This document shows positions 16,185 to 25,484 of a DNA stretch of 64,000 bases, in pieces (positions within the stretch are counted from its first letter, which is position 1; every line of letters begins with the position of its first letter). Made by a program: the position numbers and the translations under genes. This DNA comes from Pedobacter sp. Leaf194 (lineage in GTDB: Bacteria > Bacteroidota > Bacteroidia > Sphingobacteriales > Sphingobacteriaceae), in NCBI RefSeq assembly GCF_001423945.1, contig NZ_LMPU01000002.1, positions 23,121 through 87,120 on the forward strand. Direction: 5' to 3'. Below the pieces are notes generated by a model that was given only the letters and a program-made list of their open reading frames with translations, did not search any database and was not told the origin of the DNA.

Positions 16185-17546
16185 TTAAACGAAAGCCGAA
16201 AATCCGGTTATTGCCCGCCCAACAATCAGCGTATTTATTTCCTTTGTTCCTTCGTACGAGTAGATTGCTTCCGCATCGGCAACAAAACGGGCAACATTAT
16301 ACTCAAGCAAAATTCCATTTCCACCCATCACCTCTCTCGCTTTGCTAACCACATCACGCGTTCTCAGCGAGCAAAAAACCTTTGCAAGCGATGCATGTTC
16401 ATCTTTAAGCAAACCTTGATCCTGCAATTGAGATAGCCTGAAACATAAAGTTTGCATGGCTGTGAGGTTCGAGAGCATCTCCACCAAATGGTTTTGAATG
16501 AGTTGAAATGAAGCGATTGGCTTACCAAACTGCTTTCGCGTTCTGGTGTATTCCAGCGCATTCTCGTAGGCACCTCTTGCGCAACCTACAGCCTGCCAGG
16601 CTACGCCGGCTCTGGTCATTTGCAGAACTTTGGCCGTGTCTTTAAATGAATTTGCATTCTGAAGCCTGTCGGCTTCGTCTATTTCGCAGTTGGTTAAAGT
16701 AATTATACCGTTTTGCACAATGCGAAGCGCCATTTTATCTTTCATCTTCTCGACTGCGAAACCTGGATTATCTTTTTTTACGATGAATCCCTTTACCTGG
16801 TCGTCATCTTCGTCTCTAGCCCAAATAACCAAAATATCGGCAAATGTTGCATTGCCTATCCACTTTTTTTGGCCGTTTAACACCCACTTATCGCCTTGCC
16901 TTTTACAGGTTGTTGTTAAGCCACCAGCTGCAGCTGAGCCTACCTCGGGTTCTGTTAAACCAAAAGCACCAATTATTTTAAATTGCTGCATTAATGGCAA
17001 CCATTTTTGTTTCTGTTCTTCTGAACCACAAAGGTAAATTGAACCCATAGCCAAACCACTTTGCACGCCAAAAAAAGTTGAAATCGATGTATCTATTCTT
17101 GCCATTTCCATGGCCAAAATGCCTTCCATCAAATTGGATTTTCCCGGGCATCCATAGCCTTTATAGGTTAAACCACAGATATTAAGTTCTGCCAGTTTTG
17201 GTATAATTTCGAAAGGAAACTCTGCCCTATTCCAGTACTCGTTTACGATGGGCTTCACTTCCTTTTCTAAAAAAGCTCTAACCCTAAGTTGTAATGCTCG
17301 GTCTTCATCTTTAAGCGCCTCGTCACCAAGGTGGTAAAAATCCCCCTCAACAGGAGGAAGTTCCTTTGTTTTCCTATCTCCGCCCATCATTTTCATCATT
17401 CCAGACAGTTGCTTTTCATCTAAACTGGAAATGGTTTCAACCATTTTAGGCAGATCAATTTTTTTCGACAGTGATCCGAGCTTTTCGAAATCTATGTGCT
17501 TAAAAAGATTATACGCGTTTTTTAGATTTGAGATTATATTCGCCAT
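16185..17546 (-). CDS. Acyl-CoA dehydrogenase, glutaryl-CoA dehydrogenase-like
   Basis: FAD enzyme of 453 residues. After an unusual helical N-terminal extension of about 65 residues (KNAYNLFKHIDFEKL to GGDRKTKEL), the acyl-CoA dehydrogenase core follows: IGAFGLTEPEVGSAAAGG, KWIGNATFADILVIWARD, and the C-terminal YEGTKEINTLIVGRAITG. The last block carries the catalytic Glu in the position used by glutaryl-CoA dehydrogenase, and the ending GRAITGFSAF is typical of that subgroup. Glutaryl-CoA lies on the 2-aminoadipate route of lysine breakdown, and lat is the convergent neighbour. Substrate remains an inference. The ATG at 17546 is preferred over an upstream TTG. Confidence 0.82.
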   Translation of the reverse strand: MANIISNLKNAYNLFKHIDFEKLGSLSKKIDLPKMVETISSLDEKQLSGMMKMMGGDRKTKELPPVEGDFYHLGDEALKDEDRALQLRVRAFLEKEVKPIVNEYWNRAEFPFEIIPKLAELNICGLTYKGYGCPGKSNLMEGILAMEMARIDTSISTFFGVQSGLAMGSIYLCGSEEQKQKWLPLMQQFKIIGAFGLTEPEVGSAAAGGLTTTCKRQGDKWVLNGQKKWIGNATFADILVIWARDEDDDQVKGFIVKKDNPGFAVEKMKDKMALRIVQNGIITLTNCEIDEADRLQNANSFKDTAKVLQMTRAGVAWQAVGCARGAYENALEYTRTRKQFGKPIASFQLIQNHLVEMLSNLTAMQTLCFRLSQLQDQGLLKDEHASLAKVFCSLRTRDVVSKAREVMGGNGILLEYNVARFVADAEAIYSYEGTKEINTLIVGRAITGFSAFV

Positions 17547-17784
17547 TAGTGTCGTTTTAAAACTAACAAACAAGCAGCGATTTTGTTGAAGGGACGTTAA
17601 ATAGCAGGATTTTCAACCTGTTTAAGTTTTGCGAGAAAACCTTCGCAATAGACGGCAGATTATCAAGCGCATTGAAAAAATAAGCCGGCTAGCATCATCA
17701 ACAAAAAAAATAATGCTATATGAGCCTGACAGATTACCAGCGCTTAATCCGCGTTTTAAAGCTGTATTAAAGCGATACCTGGAG

Positions 17785-18501
17785 TTACTTCAAATCAAAG
17801 AGATTATTAACGCCAAGCAGCTTTCGGGATGTAAAGCCTTCGCCAAAGGTTGCGCCGATGCTTTTCCCAAATTCTCTTGAACGTCCGATAACGGTTTCAA
17901 AAAATTCGGGAGAAGAAATATAAGTGTCCAATCCATCAACTTCGGGGTTAAAAAACTGAGTTTTAAAAGCCTGAATAGATTTGATTTTGGTATCCATATG
18001 TTCGGTGATATCAACAATAATATCAGGTTTTAAATACCTGTCTTGAATAAATTGTAACAGCAAACGGGGGCGGTGAGCTTCCTGTATTTCCCCGTTAAAT
18101 GAAGTTTCTATCTTCGGCAAGCCCGATAAAAAAACTGAATCATAAACGAGGTCACCAGCCCTTCCATGGTCGGGATGCCGGTCTTCCAGCGCATTACTTA
18201 AGATAATTTCTGGCTGATATTTTCTGATTATCTTGATTACTTCCAGTCTGTGATGCTCGTCATTTTGAAAAAAGCCATCTCTGAACCGCAAATTTTCCCG
18301 GGCATGCAAGCCTAAAATCTTTGCAGAATCTGCTGCTTCTTCATCGCGGGTTTCTGCTGTTCCCCTTGTTCCTAATTCGCCTCTGGTTAAATCGACAATT
18401 CCAACTTTTTTACCTAACGCTATATGCTTTAAAATTGTTCCCGAACAACAGAGTTCTGCATCATCCGGGTGAACTGCTATTACTAAAATATCTAACTTCA
18501 T
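17785..18501 (-). CDS. bshB1: Bacillithiol biosynthesis deacetylase BshB1
   Basis: Zinc deacetylase that converts GlcNAc-malate to GlcN-malate, the second step of bacillithiol synthesis. It is 238 residues of the LmbE/PIG-L fold, with the metal motif AVHPDDAELCCSG (His11, Asp14) and RHPDHGRAGDLV. The BshB1 signature IVDLTRGELGTRGTAETR is intact. It is the last gene of a minus-strand operon with the DUF4294 and glutathione-peroxidase genes; only five bases separate it from gpx, linking the low-molecular-weight thiol to a peroxidase. Confidence 0.94.
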   Translation of the reverse strand: MKLDILVIAVHPDDAELCCSGTILKHIALGKKVGIVDLTRGELGTRGTAETRDEEAADSAKILGLHARENLRFRDGFFQNDEHHRLEVIKIIRKYQPEIILSNALEDRHPDHGRAGDLVYDSVFLSGLPKIETSFNGEIQEAHRPRLLLQFIQDRYLKPDIIVDITEHMDTKIKSIQAFKTQFFNPEVDGLDTYISSPEFFETVIGRSREFGKSIGATFGEGFTSRKLLGVNNLFDLK

Positions 18502-18506
18502 CTAAT

Positions 18507-19019
18507 TTACCTGGTATTGTTTTCCAGCAGGCGCTGAATTTTCTTTTTAATTTTAGAACTTAACGGCTTTGTAAAAGGGAAAAAATAATCTTCAACTTCG
18601 CCTTTCTGATTAACAAGATATTTGTGGAAATTCCACCTCGGTGTTGAACTTAACTTGCTATTTAACTTCTTATCACTCAGAAACTGATATAATGGATGCG
18701 CCTGTGCGCCACGAACCATAATTTTATCGAAAACGGGAAATTTTACACCATGATTTATCTCACAAAAAGAACTTATCTCGTTCCCGTTTAATGGCTCTTG
18801 CTTCCCGAAATCATTTGTTGGAAAACCTAGAATTTCAAAATCAGGATTGTTAATTTCATCTTTTAATTGCTGTAATTCGCCCAGCTGGGGTGTAAAACCA
18901 CATTCTGATGCCGTGTTTACAATGAGTACCACCTTATTTCTATAGGCTGATAAAAGCTGATCTTCGCCTGTAATCTTTTTCACCTTAAATGAATAGATAT
19001 TCGGAATATTTTCCTTCAT
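18507..19019 (-). CDS. Glutathione peroxidase-family thiol peroxidase
   Basis: Reduces peroxides using a catalytic cysteine. This is a 170-residue protein with Cys40 in NTASECGFTPQ as peroxidatic residue and the tryptophan motif RWNFHKYLV. The usual FPCNQF block reads FPTNDFGKQEP, so that dispensable cysteine is lost, but Cys86 in SFCEINHGVKFP occupies the place of the resolving cysteine of thioredoxin-dependent family members. A bacterial, atypical 2-Cys mechanism is therefore likely. It is in operon with DUF4294 (9-base gap) and bshB1 (5-base gap), so bacillithiol or thioredoxin could be the reductant. Confidence 0.9.
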   Translation of the reverse strand: MKENIPNIYSFKVKKITGEDQLLSAYRNKVVLIVNTASECGFTPQLGELQQLKDEINNPDFEILGFPTNDFGKQEPLNGNEISSFCEINHGVKFPVFDKIMVRGAQAHPLYQFLSDKKLNSKLSSTPRWNFHKYLVNQKGEVEDYFFPFTKPLSSKIKKKIQRLLENNTR

Positions 19020-19028
19020 TTTTTGCGG

Positions 19029-19643
19029 TTATTGATAAAAGCCTGAAGACCTGATAATGGATTCGATGTCCCTATCCTCATTTTTATCGTAAGTACTTTT
19101 TAGATTATGACCAACAACGCGGGCAATAATCTGATATGAAAATGCTGCAAAACCACCCTTTGTTTGTTTAATAATATCATAAGTGGTACGGCCAACCTCC
19201 CTATCAATTAGTTTTGTTAAAATCTGGCCTTGAGTTATCGTTAAATCTTTGATTTCACGATTAAACATATCTTTAATTTCTTTATCGCATTGTTTAACCA
19301 ATACTTTCTGATCTTTTTTCTCTGGCGCCGTGAGCAAATCACGCTCCAGCTGTTCATACCTTCTTTTTGCAAATAAAGCGTAAGGCATTACCTTTAAAAC
19401 ATTGTATCGTAACCGGTTAAAAGCAGCCTGCTCCTGCGGCGACTTCCAAATCCTTGCCGCAAAAATGGAAACATCATTAAGCTGCATCCACGGAATCATG
19501 ATTCCATTATCATTTGTTGATGCTACACGTATCGTATCTGTTTTCCCCAGTTTGGGAAACACGGGTGCGCTATTATCCTGGGCTTTTAGTGAAACACTAA
19601 AAATCATGACAATAAACAGAATGATTAGCCCTTTAAATTTCAT
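19029..19643 (-). CDS. DUF4294 secreted protein
   Basis: Bacteroidota-specific protein of unknown role, 204 residues. It starts with a signal peptide (FKGLIILFIVMIFSVSLKAQ) and then the DUF4294 core, with NGIMIPWMQLNDVSIFAARIW, NVLKVMPYALFAKRRYEQLE and FNREIKDLTITQGQILTKLI. It is helical after the first strand and probably periplasmic. It is the first gene of the operon with gpx and bshB1. A TTG reading at 19661 falls inside a TAACTTTG promoter box, so the ATG at 19643 is chosen. Confidence 0.85.
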   Translation of the reverse strand: MKFKGLIILFIVMIFSVSLKAQDNSAPVFPKLGKTDTIRVASTNDNGIMIPWMQLNDVSIFAARIWKSPQEQAAFNRLRYNVLKVMPYALFAKRRYEQLERDLLTAPEKKDQKVLVKQCDKEIKDMFNREIKDLTITQGQILTKLIDREVGRTTYDIIKQTKGGFAAFSYQIIARVVGHNLKSTYDKNEDRDIESIIRSSGFYQ

Positions 19644-19658
19644 AAATTTATACCTCAA

Positions 19659-19666
19659 CAAAGTTA
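19659..19666 (-). promoter_or_regulatory. -7 box (TAACTTTG) for DUF4294-gpx-bshB1 operon
   Basis: On the minus strand the sequence reads TAACTTTG, a perfect TAnnTTTG, 15 bases before the chosen ATG. No clear -33 element is seen. The last three bases supply the TTG of the rejected upstream start. Confidence 0.5.
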
Positions 19667-19752
19667 GGTGTTATTTCATATATTAGGAGTTTTAGAAAAC
19701 TAATATAAGTTTTATTCGAGAATAAGACGCAATTTTTACGCAAAAAATACAA

Positions 19753-21960
19753 ATGAAAACAGAGTTAGTGATTGATTTAGAGGCAGAGAAACAGGAAATA
19801 TTAAAACGATATAGGGCACTGCTCCGTGCCAGCAAATCAACCTTGCAAAAAGGAGATAAAAAGGAAATTAGAAAAGCGTTTGATATGGCCCTTGAAAGCC
19901 ATAAAGATATGCGCCGAAAATCTGGCGAACCTTACATTTATCATCCAATTGCTGTGGCACAAATTGCAGCCGAAGAAATTGGCTTGGGTACAACTTCTAT
20001 TGTATGTGCGCTATTGCATGATGTAGTTGAAGACACAGACATTACGCTTGAAGACATTGAGCGGGAATTTGGGAAGAAGACGGCGAAAATTATAGATGGG
20101 TTAACTAAAATTTCGGGGGTTTTTGATACAAACAGCTCTCTCCAAGCCGAAAATTTCAGAAAAATGCTGCTGACCCTGGCCGACGATGTTAGGGTGATTT
20201 TAATAAAACTGGCAGACAGGTTGCATAACATGCGTACCATGGATTTCATGCCAAGGCATAAACAACTTAAAATTGCATCAGAAACCATTTATCTCTATGC
20301 ACCGCTTGCCCACCGCTTAGGCTTATACGCTATAAAATCAGAGCTTGAAGATCTTTCTATGAAATATCTGGAGCCCGAAACTTACAAGTTCATAGCGAAA
20401 AAGTTAAACGAGAAAAAAGCAGAACGCAACATGTTCATTAAAAAGTTCGTAGAACCAATTGATGAAATTGTGCACGAGCAAGGTTTGGTGGCTGATGTTT
20501 ACGGCAGACCGAAATCTATCCATTCCATTTGGAATAAAATGAAGAAAAAGAACATTCCTTTTGAGGAGGTTTATGATCTATTCGCCATTAGAATTATTCT
20601 AGACAGCGCTTATGAAAACGAAAAGGCAGATTGCTGGAAAGCATACTCAATTGTAACCGATTTGTATCGCCCCAATCCTGACAGGTTACGTGATTGGGTT
20701 TCCTCGCCGAAAGGGAACGGATACGAATCGCTTCATACCACAGTGATGGGGCCGCGTGGGCAATGGGTTGAGGTCCAAATCAGAACGCAAAGGATGAACG
20801 AAATTGCCGAAAAAGGTTTTGCGGCACACTGGAAGTATAAAGAATCGAGTAACGACAACGGTTTGGATCAATGGATTCAGAAAGTAAGGGAAATGCTGAA
20901 TAATCCGGAGGCGAATGCGCTCGACTTTTTGGACGATTTTAAGATGAACCTGTTCTCGGATGAGATTTTTATTTTTACGCCGAAAGGTGCTCTTATCCAA
21001 TTACCGCTGGGTGCAACGGCTTTGGATTTTGCTTTCGAAATACACACAGATGTTGGCGCAACCTGCATTGGAGCCAAAGTGAATCATAAGCTGGTTCCGA
21101 TTTCTTATAAACTGCAAAATGGCGACCAGGTAGAAATTATTACCTCGAGCAAGCAAACACCTAAAGAAGACTGGCTTAATGTCGTAGTTACCGCCAAGGC
21201 AAAATCAAAAATTAAATCTTCATTAAAAGAGGAAAAAAGAAAAATTGCCGAAGCCGGAAAAGAGATTCTGGAACGAAAGCTGAAATCATTAAAAATAACA
21301 TACAACACCGATAATTTACAGAAAATCAGCTACTTTTTCAAGCTGCCTTCTACACAAGAATTGTTTGTTAACGTAGCTTTAGGAAAGATAGAACTTAAGG
21401 ATATTAAGGAATACCTCTCGAGCGAAAAAGAAGTAGAAAACCGCGGTCCCGAACGCCCTGAAAACCTTACGGTAGACATGGTAAAAACCAAAATGAAGGG
21501 TTCGGAAAACGATATTTTGCTTATTGGAGAGGACCTGCAGAAAATAGATTATACCTTGGCGGCTTGCTGTAATCCTATTCCCGGAGATGATGTTTTTGGA
21601 TTCGTTACCGTTAGCGAAGGCATAAAAATACACAGAACAAACTGCCCTAATGCAGCCCAGCTCATGGCGAATTATGGCTACAGAATCGTTAAAGCTAAAT
21701 GGAACAAACAGCAGGAACTCACATTTTTAACAGGGCTTCGCATTGTTGGAATTGATGATGTTGGACTGATTAATAACATCACTAAAGTAATTTCTAATGA
21801 TTTTAAAGTGAATATGCGCTCCATTACTGTTGATACAAATGAAGGAATTTTTGATGGTTCGATTATGATTTTTGTTAATGACACGGAGCACCTCGAAAAC
21901 CTGATTAAAAATTTACTTGAGGTTAAAGGTGTAACCGGGGTAACCAGGTTTGATGCTTAA
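19753..21960 (+). CDS. Bifunctional (p)ppGpp synthetase/hydrolase (RSH)
   Basis: Long RelA/SpoT homolog, 735 residues, controlling the stringent response. An HD hydrolase domain is intact (YIYHPIAVAQIAAEEIG; HDVVED at residues 89-94). The synthetase domain has EVYDLFAIRIIL and GYESLHTTVMGPRGQWVEV. A TGS domain (IFIFTPKGALIQLPLGATAL), a zinc-finger-like segment (YTLAACCNPIPGDDVFG) and a C-terminal ACT domain (LRIVGIDDVGLINNITKVIS) complete the standard order. Intact HD residues argue for a two-way enzyme. Monocistronic, ending in a 14-base-pair hairpin. Confidence 0.95.
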   Translation: MKTELVIDLEAEKQEILKRYRALLRASKSTLQKGDKKEIRKAFDMALESHKDMRRKSGEPYIYHPIAVAQIAAEEIGLGTTSIVCALLHDVVEDTDITLEDIEREFGKKTAKIIDGLTKISGVFDTNSSLQAENFRKMLLTLADDVRVILIKLADRLHNMRTMDFMPRHKQLKIASETIYLYAPLAHRLGLYAIKSELEDLSMKYLEPETYKFIAKKLNEKKAERNMFIKKFVEPIDEIVHEQGLVADVYGRPKSIHSIWNKMKKKNIPFEEVYDLFAIRIILDSAYENEKADCWKAYSIVTDLYRPNPDRLRDWVSSPKGNGYESLHTTVMGPRGQWVEVQIRTQRMNEIAEKGFAAHWKYKESSNDNGLDQWIQKVREMLNNPEANALDFLDDFKMNLFSDEIFIFTPKGALIQLPLGATALDFAFEIHTDVGATCIGAKVNHKLVPISYKLQNGDQVEIITSSKQTPKEDWLNVVVTAKAKSKIKSSLKEEKRKIAEAGKEILERKLKSLKITYNTDNLQKISYFFKLPSTQELFVNVALGKIELKDIKEYLSSEKEVENRGPERPENLTVDMVKTKMKGSENDILLIGEDLQKIDYTLAACCNPIPGDDVFGFVTVSEGIKIHRTNCPNAAQLMANYGYRIVKAKWNKQQELTFLTGLRIVGIDDVGLINNITKVISNDFKVNMRSITVDTNEGIFDGSIMIFVNDTEHLENLIKNLLEVKGVTGVTRFDA

Positions 21961-21996
21961 TAAATTATCGATTATCCGTTATTATTAAATAGTTAC

Positions 21997-22041
21997 TGGT
22001 TATTGTTGAACTTATTCAACAATAACCAATCATTTTTTTAT
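21997..22041 (+). terminator. Intrinsic terminator after the RSH gene
   Basis: Perfect 14-base-pair stem, TGGTTATTGTTGAA (21997-22010) with TTCAACAATAACCA (22015-22028), four-base loop, then ATCATTTTTTT. It ends before the fur-family promoter. Confidence 0.85.
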
Positions 22042-22133
22042 CAGCCTTGAATTTGCCTACTAACCAACAATTTTGACGGATACGCTGAAACCAGTTCTAC
22101 CCTACTTATTACAACATTTCAACAATCTAACAG

Positions 22134-22163
22134 TTGAACAATCAAACAATTTACATACCTTTG
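22134..22163 (+). promoter_or_regulatory. Promoter for the Fur-family gene
   Basis: TTG at 22134-22136, exactly 19 bases, then TACCTTTG at 22156-22163. It lies inside the 5' part of the longer ORF that begins at 22073, which is evidence that translation starts downstream at 22181. A GAGGAG stretch follows the -7 box ten bases before that ATG. Confidence 0.75.
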
Positions 22164-22180
22164 AGAGGAGTTTAAAAACT

Positions 22181-22678
22181 ATGTCTGAACAAAAAACAAA
22201 TGAGCTGGTTCGCAAGATTTTTGAGGCTTATCTAGAGAACAAAAATCTGCGTAAAACACCGGAACGTTTCGCAATATTAGAAGAGATTTATTCGCGAAAT
22301 GACCATTTTGATGTCGAAACCCTCTACATCCACATGAAAAACCAAAAGTACCGCGTTAGCCGTGCTACTGTTTACAATACATTAGAACTTTTAGTTTCCT
22401 GTGATTTGGTTACCAAGCATCAGTTTGGAAAGAACATGGCTCAGTTCGAAAAATCTTATGGTTATCGCCAGCACGACCATGTAATTTGCATTGAATGTGG
22501 TAAAGTGGTAGAGTTTTGCGATCCCCGAATCCATCAGATACAAACCATGGTTGGCGATTTGTTAAAGTTCGATGTAAAACACCATTCATTAAATCTTTAT
22601 GGTTTCTGTTCTGATTGCAGTATGGCCAGAAAAGTGAGCGAAAATGCCGCTTCTGTGGCAAAAGTTGCAGCAAATTAA
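22181..22678 (+). CDS. Fur-family transcriptional regulator
   Basis: Metal-dependent repressor of 165 residues. The winged-helix part includes RKTPERFAILEEIYSRNDHF and VSRATVYNTLELLVSCDLV (recognition helix). The dimerisation part carries HDHVICIECGKVVEFCDP and a second pair in YGFCSDCSM, giving two CxxC zinc sites. Fur, Zur and PerR cannot be separated by eye; a zinc-loaded structural site with iron sensing is usual. The upstream extension to 22073 overlaps its promoter and is not part of the gene. It precedes purA by 40 bases. Confidence 0.88.
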   Translation: MSEQKTNELVRKIFEAYLENKNLRKTPERFAILEEIYSRNDHFDVETLYIHMKNQKYRVSRATVYNTLELLVSCDLVTKHQFGKNMAQFEKSYGYRQHDHVICIECGKVVEFCDPRIHQIQTMVGDLLKFDVKHHSLNLYGFCSDCSMARKVSENAASVAKVAAN

Positions 22679-22715
22679 ATCAATTAAAAAAAAATAAAAC
22701 CAGCTTAATTTTTAA

Positions 22716-23999
<1,284 letters not shown>

Positions 24000-24055
24000 G
24001 AACACACAATTGGCGCCATAATGTGGCCCATTCAAATATTTTGAAAACAGAAATG

Positions 24056-24086
24056 ACAAAGCAATCCATATGGGTTGCTTTGTTTG
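24056..24086 (+). terminator. Hairpin terminator after purA
   Basis: ACAAAGCAA (24056-24064) pairs with TTGCTTTGT (24075-24083), extended by a T-G pair and CCA/TGG around CCATATGG. TTTGTTTG follows. The ATG at 24070 that opens the longer pabB reading is in the loop of this hairpin. Confidence 0.65.
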
Positions 24087-24113
24087 TTTGAGGTTTAGAA
24101 TAATTTACCTTTG
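24083..24113 (+). promoter_or_regulatory. Promoter for pabB (TTTG-N19-TACCTTTG)
   Basis: TTTG at 24083-24086, exactly 19 bases, then TACCTTTG at 24106-24113: a perfect match to the Bacteroidota consensus. Transcription should begin about 24117, four bases before the TTG chosen as pabB start. The promoter's -33 box overlaps the purA terminator. Confidence 0.82.
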
Positions 24114-24120
24114 TACCCAC

Positions 24121-25392
24121 TTGAAAAAACAATTAATAACTGCCAATTTTAAACAAAAGGCATTGCATTGGGCAAATCAATTCGATGTATGCTGCTTTTT
24201 GGATTCTAACAACTACAAAGATGATTATTCTGAGTACGAGTTTGTTTTAGCTGCTGGATGTAAGGCCGAGCTAAAATCGGCGGAAGGGAATGGTTTTGAG
24301 CTGCTGAAACAGTTTTATGAAACGCACAAACAATGGCTTTTTGGATTTTTCGGCTACGATTTAAAAAATGAGCTTGAAGATTTGAAATCAGAAAATGCAG
24401 ATAGGCTCACATTTCCTGAACTTTACTTTTTCGTGCCTCAATATTTAATTGTAAGTAGAAATAACCAACTTGAAGTTATTCTTGGCGATGAGGCTGTGCT
24501 GGGGCAAATTGAAAATATCAAGCTTTTTCAAGTTGAGGATATGCCTGAATTATCCATACAAAAGCGGATTTCTAAAAACGAGTACATTACGAAAGTAAAT
24601 GCCTTGAAAAAACATATTCTGCAAGGTGACATTTACGAGGTCAATTTTTGTCAGGAGTTTTTCTCAGAAAATGCTAAAATCAATCCGGTTGAAACCTTCA
24701 CCCTTTTAAATAAAATTTCGCCAACGCCGTTTTCAGGTTATTTCAAACTTTACGAACGCTATATTTTATCGGCAACGCCAGAGCGGTTTCTTTCGAAAAG
24801 AGGATCCAGACTTATTTCTCAACCCATAAAAGGAACAGCGAGAAGAAGTACTGATTTTGCCGAAGACCAACAAATAAAAGAACGGCTTAAGCACGACGCA
24901 AAGGAACAGGCGGAAAATGTAATGATTGTTGATCTCGTCCGTCACGACCTGACAAAGTCGGCTGTAAAAGGCAGCGTAAAAGTAGATGAACTGTTTGGAA
25001 TCTACACTTTTCCCCAGGTTCATCAAATGATATCTACAATAAGCTGTGAACTCGACCCAAAAGTCCATTTTATTGATGCGATAAAAAATGCTTTTCCAAT
25101 GGGCTCAATGACTGGAGCGCCCAAAGTGATGGCGATGAAGCTTATTGAGCAATATGAAGAAACAAGAAGAGGTGTTTATTCAGGATCATTTGGCTGTATT
25201 AATCCCGATGGGGCATTTGATTTTAATGTAATCATAAGAAGCATTCTCTATAATGAACAAAAAATGTACTTGTCGTTTCAGGTTGGAGGCGCAATTACCT
25301 ACGAATCGGATGCGGAAAAAGAATATGACGAATGCTTACTGAAAGCAAGCGCAATATTAAAAGTTTTGGGCAACGATACTAATAACTTCTAA
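24121..25392 (+). CDS. pabB: Aminodeoxychorismate synthase component I
   Basis: Makes 4-amino-4-deoxychorismate from chorismate and ammonia for folate synthesis. It is 423 residues from the chosen start. The C-terminal chorismate-binding domain carries PIKGT (235-239), with Lys237 as the nucleophile diagnostic of PabB rather than anthranilate synthase (PIAGT), plus MIVDLVRHDLTKSA, FPMGSMTGAPKVMAM and GVYSGSFGCINPDG. I start at TTG 24121 because the in-frame ATG at 24070 lies upstream of a consensus promoter and within the purA terminator; no other ATG occurs for over 100 codons. The mRNA would be nearly leaderless. Confidence 0.9.
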   Translation: MKKQLITANFKQKALHWANQFDVCCFLDSNNYKDDYSEYEFVLAAGCKAELKSAEGNGFELLKQFYETHKQWLFGFFGYDLKNELEDLKSENADRLTFPELYFFVPQYLIVSRNNQLEVILGDEAVLGQIENIKLFQVEDMPELSIQKRISKNEYITKVNALKKHILQGDIYEVNFCQEFFSENAKINPVETFTLLNKISPTPFSGYFKLYERYILSATPERFLSKRGSRLISQPIKGTARRSTDFAEDQQIKERLKHDAKEQAENVMIVDLVRHDLTKSAVKGSVKVDELFGIYTFPQVHQMISTISCELDPKVHFIDAIKNAFPMGSMTGAPKVMAMKLIEQYEETRRGVYSGSFGCINPDGAFDFNVIIRSILYNEQKMYLSFQVGGAITYESDAEKEYDECLLKASAILKVLGNDTNNF

Positions 25393-25426
25393 AAATTCAA
25401 TATTGAGGGTTGGCTTTTTAATAAAT

Positions 25427-25468
25427 AAAAAAGCGGAAAATCGGTTTTCACCAACTTTCCGCTTTCCT
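25427..25468. terminator. Bidirectional terminator between pabB and M48 gene
   Basis: AAAGCGGAAA (25430-25439) pairs with TTTCCGCTTT (25456-25465), with A-rich and T-rich flanks on both sides. It serves two convergent genes. Confidence 0.8.
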
Positions 25469-25484
25469 TTATCAGCATTCAATA

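Noticed and set aside
17629..17880. 83-codon plus-strand ORF next to bshB1
   Set aside because: Starts at a TTG, overlaps the 3' end of bshB1 by 96 bases on the other strand, and its C-terminal part is just antisense to conserved BshB1 sequence.
22073..22180. 36-residue extension of the Fur-family protein
   Set aside because: The promoter (22134-22163) lies within it; ATG 22181 starts directly after it.
24070..24120. N-terminal extension of PabB from ATG 24070
   Set aside because: The ATG is in the purA terminator loop and upstream of a consensus promoter.
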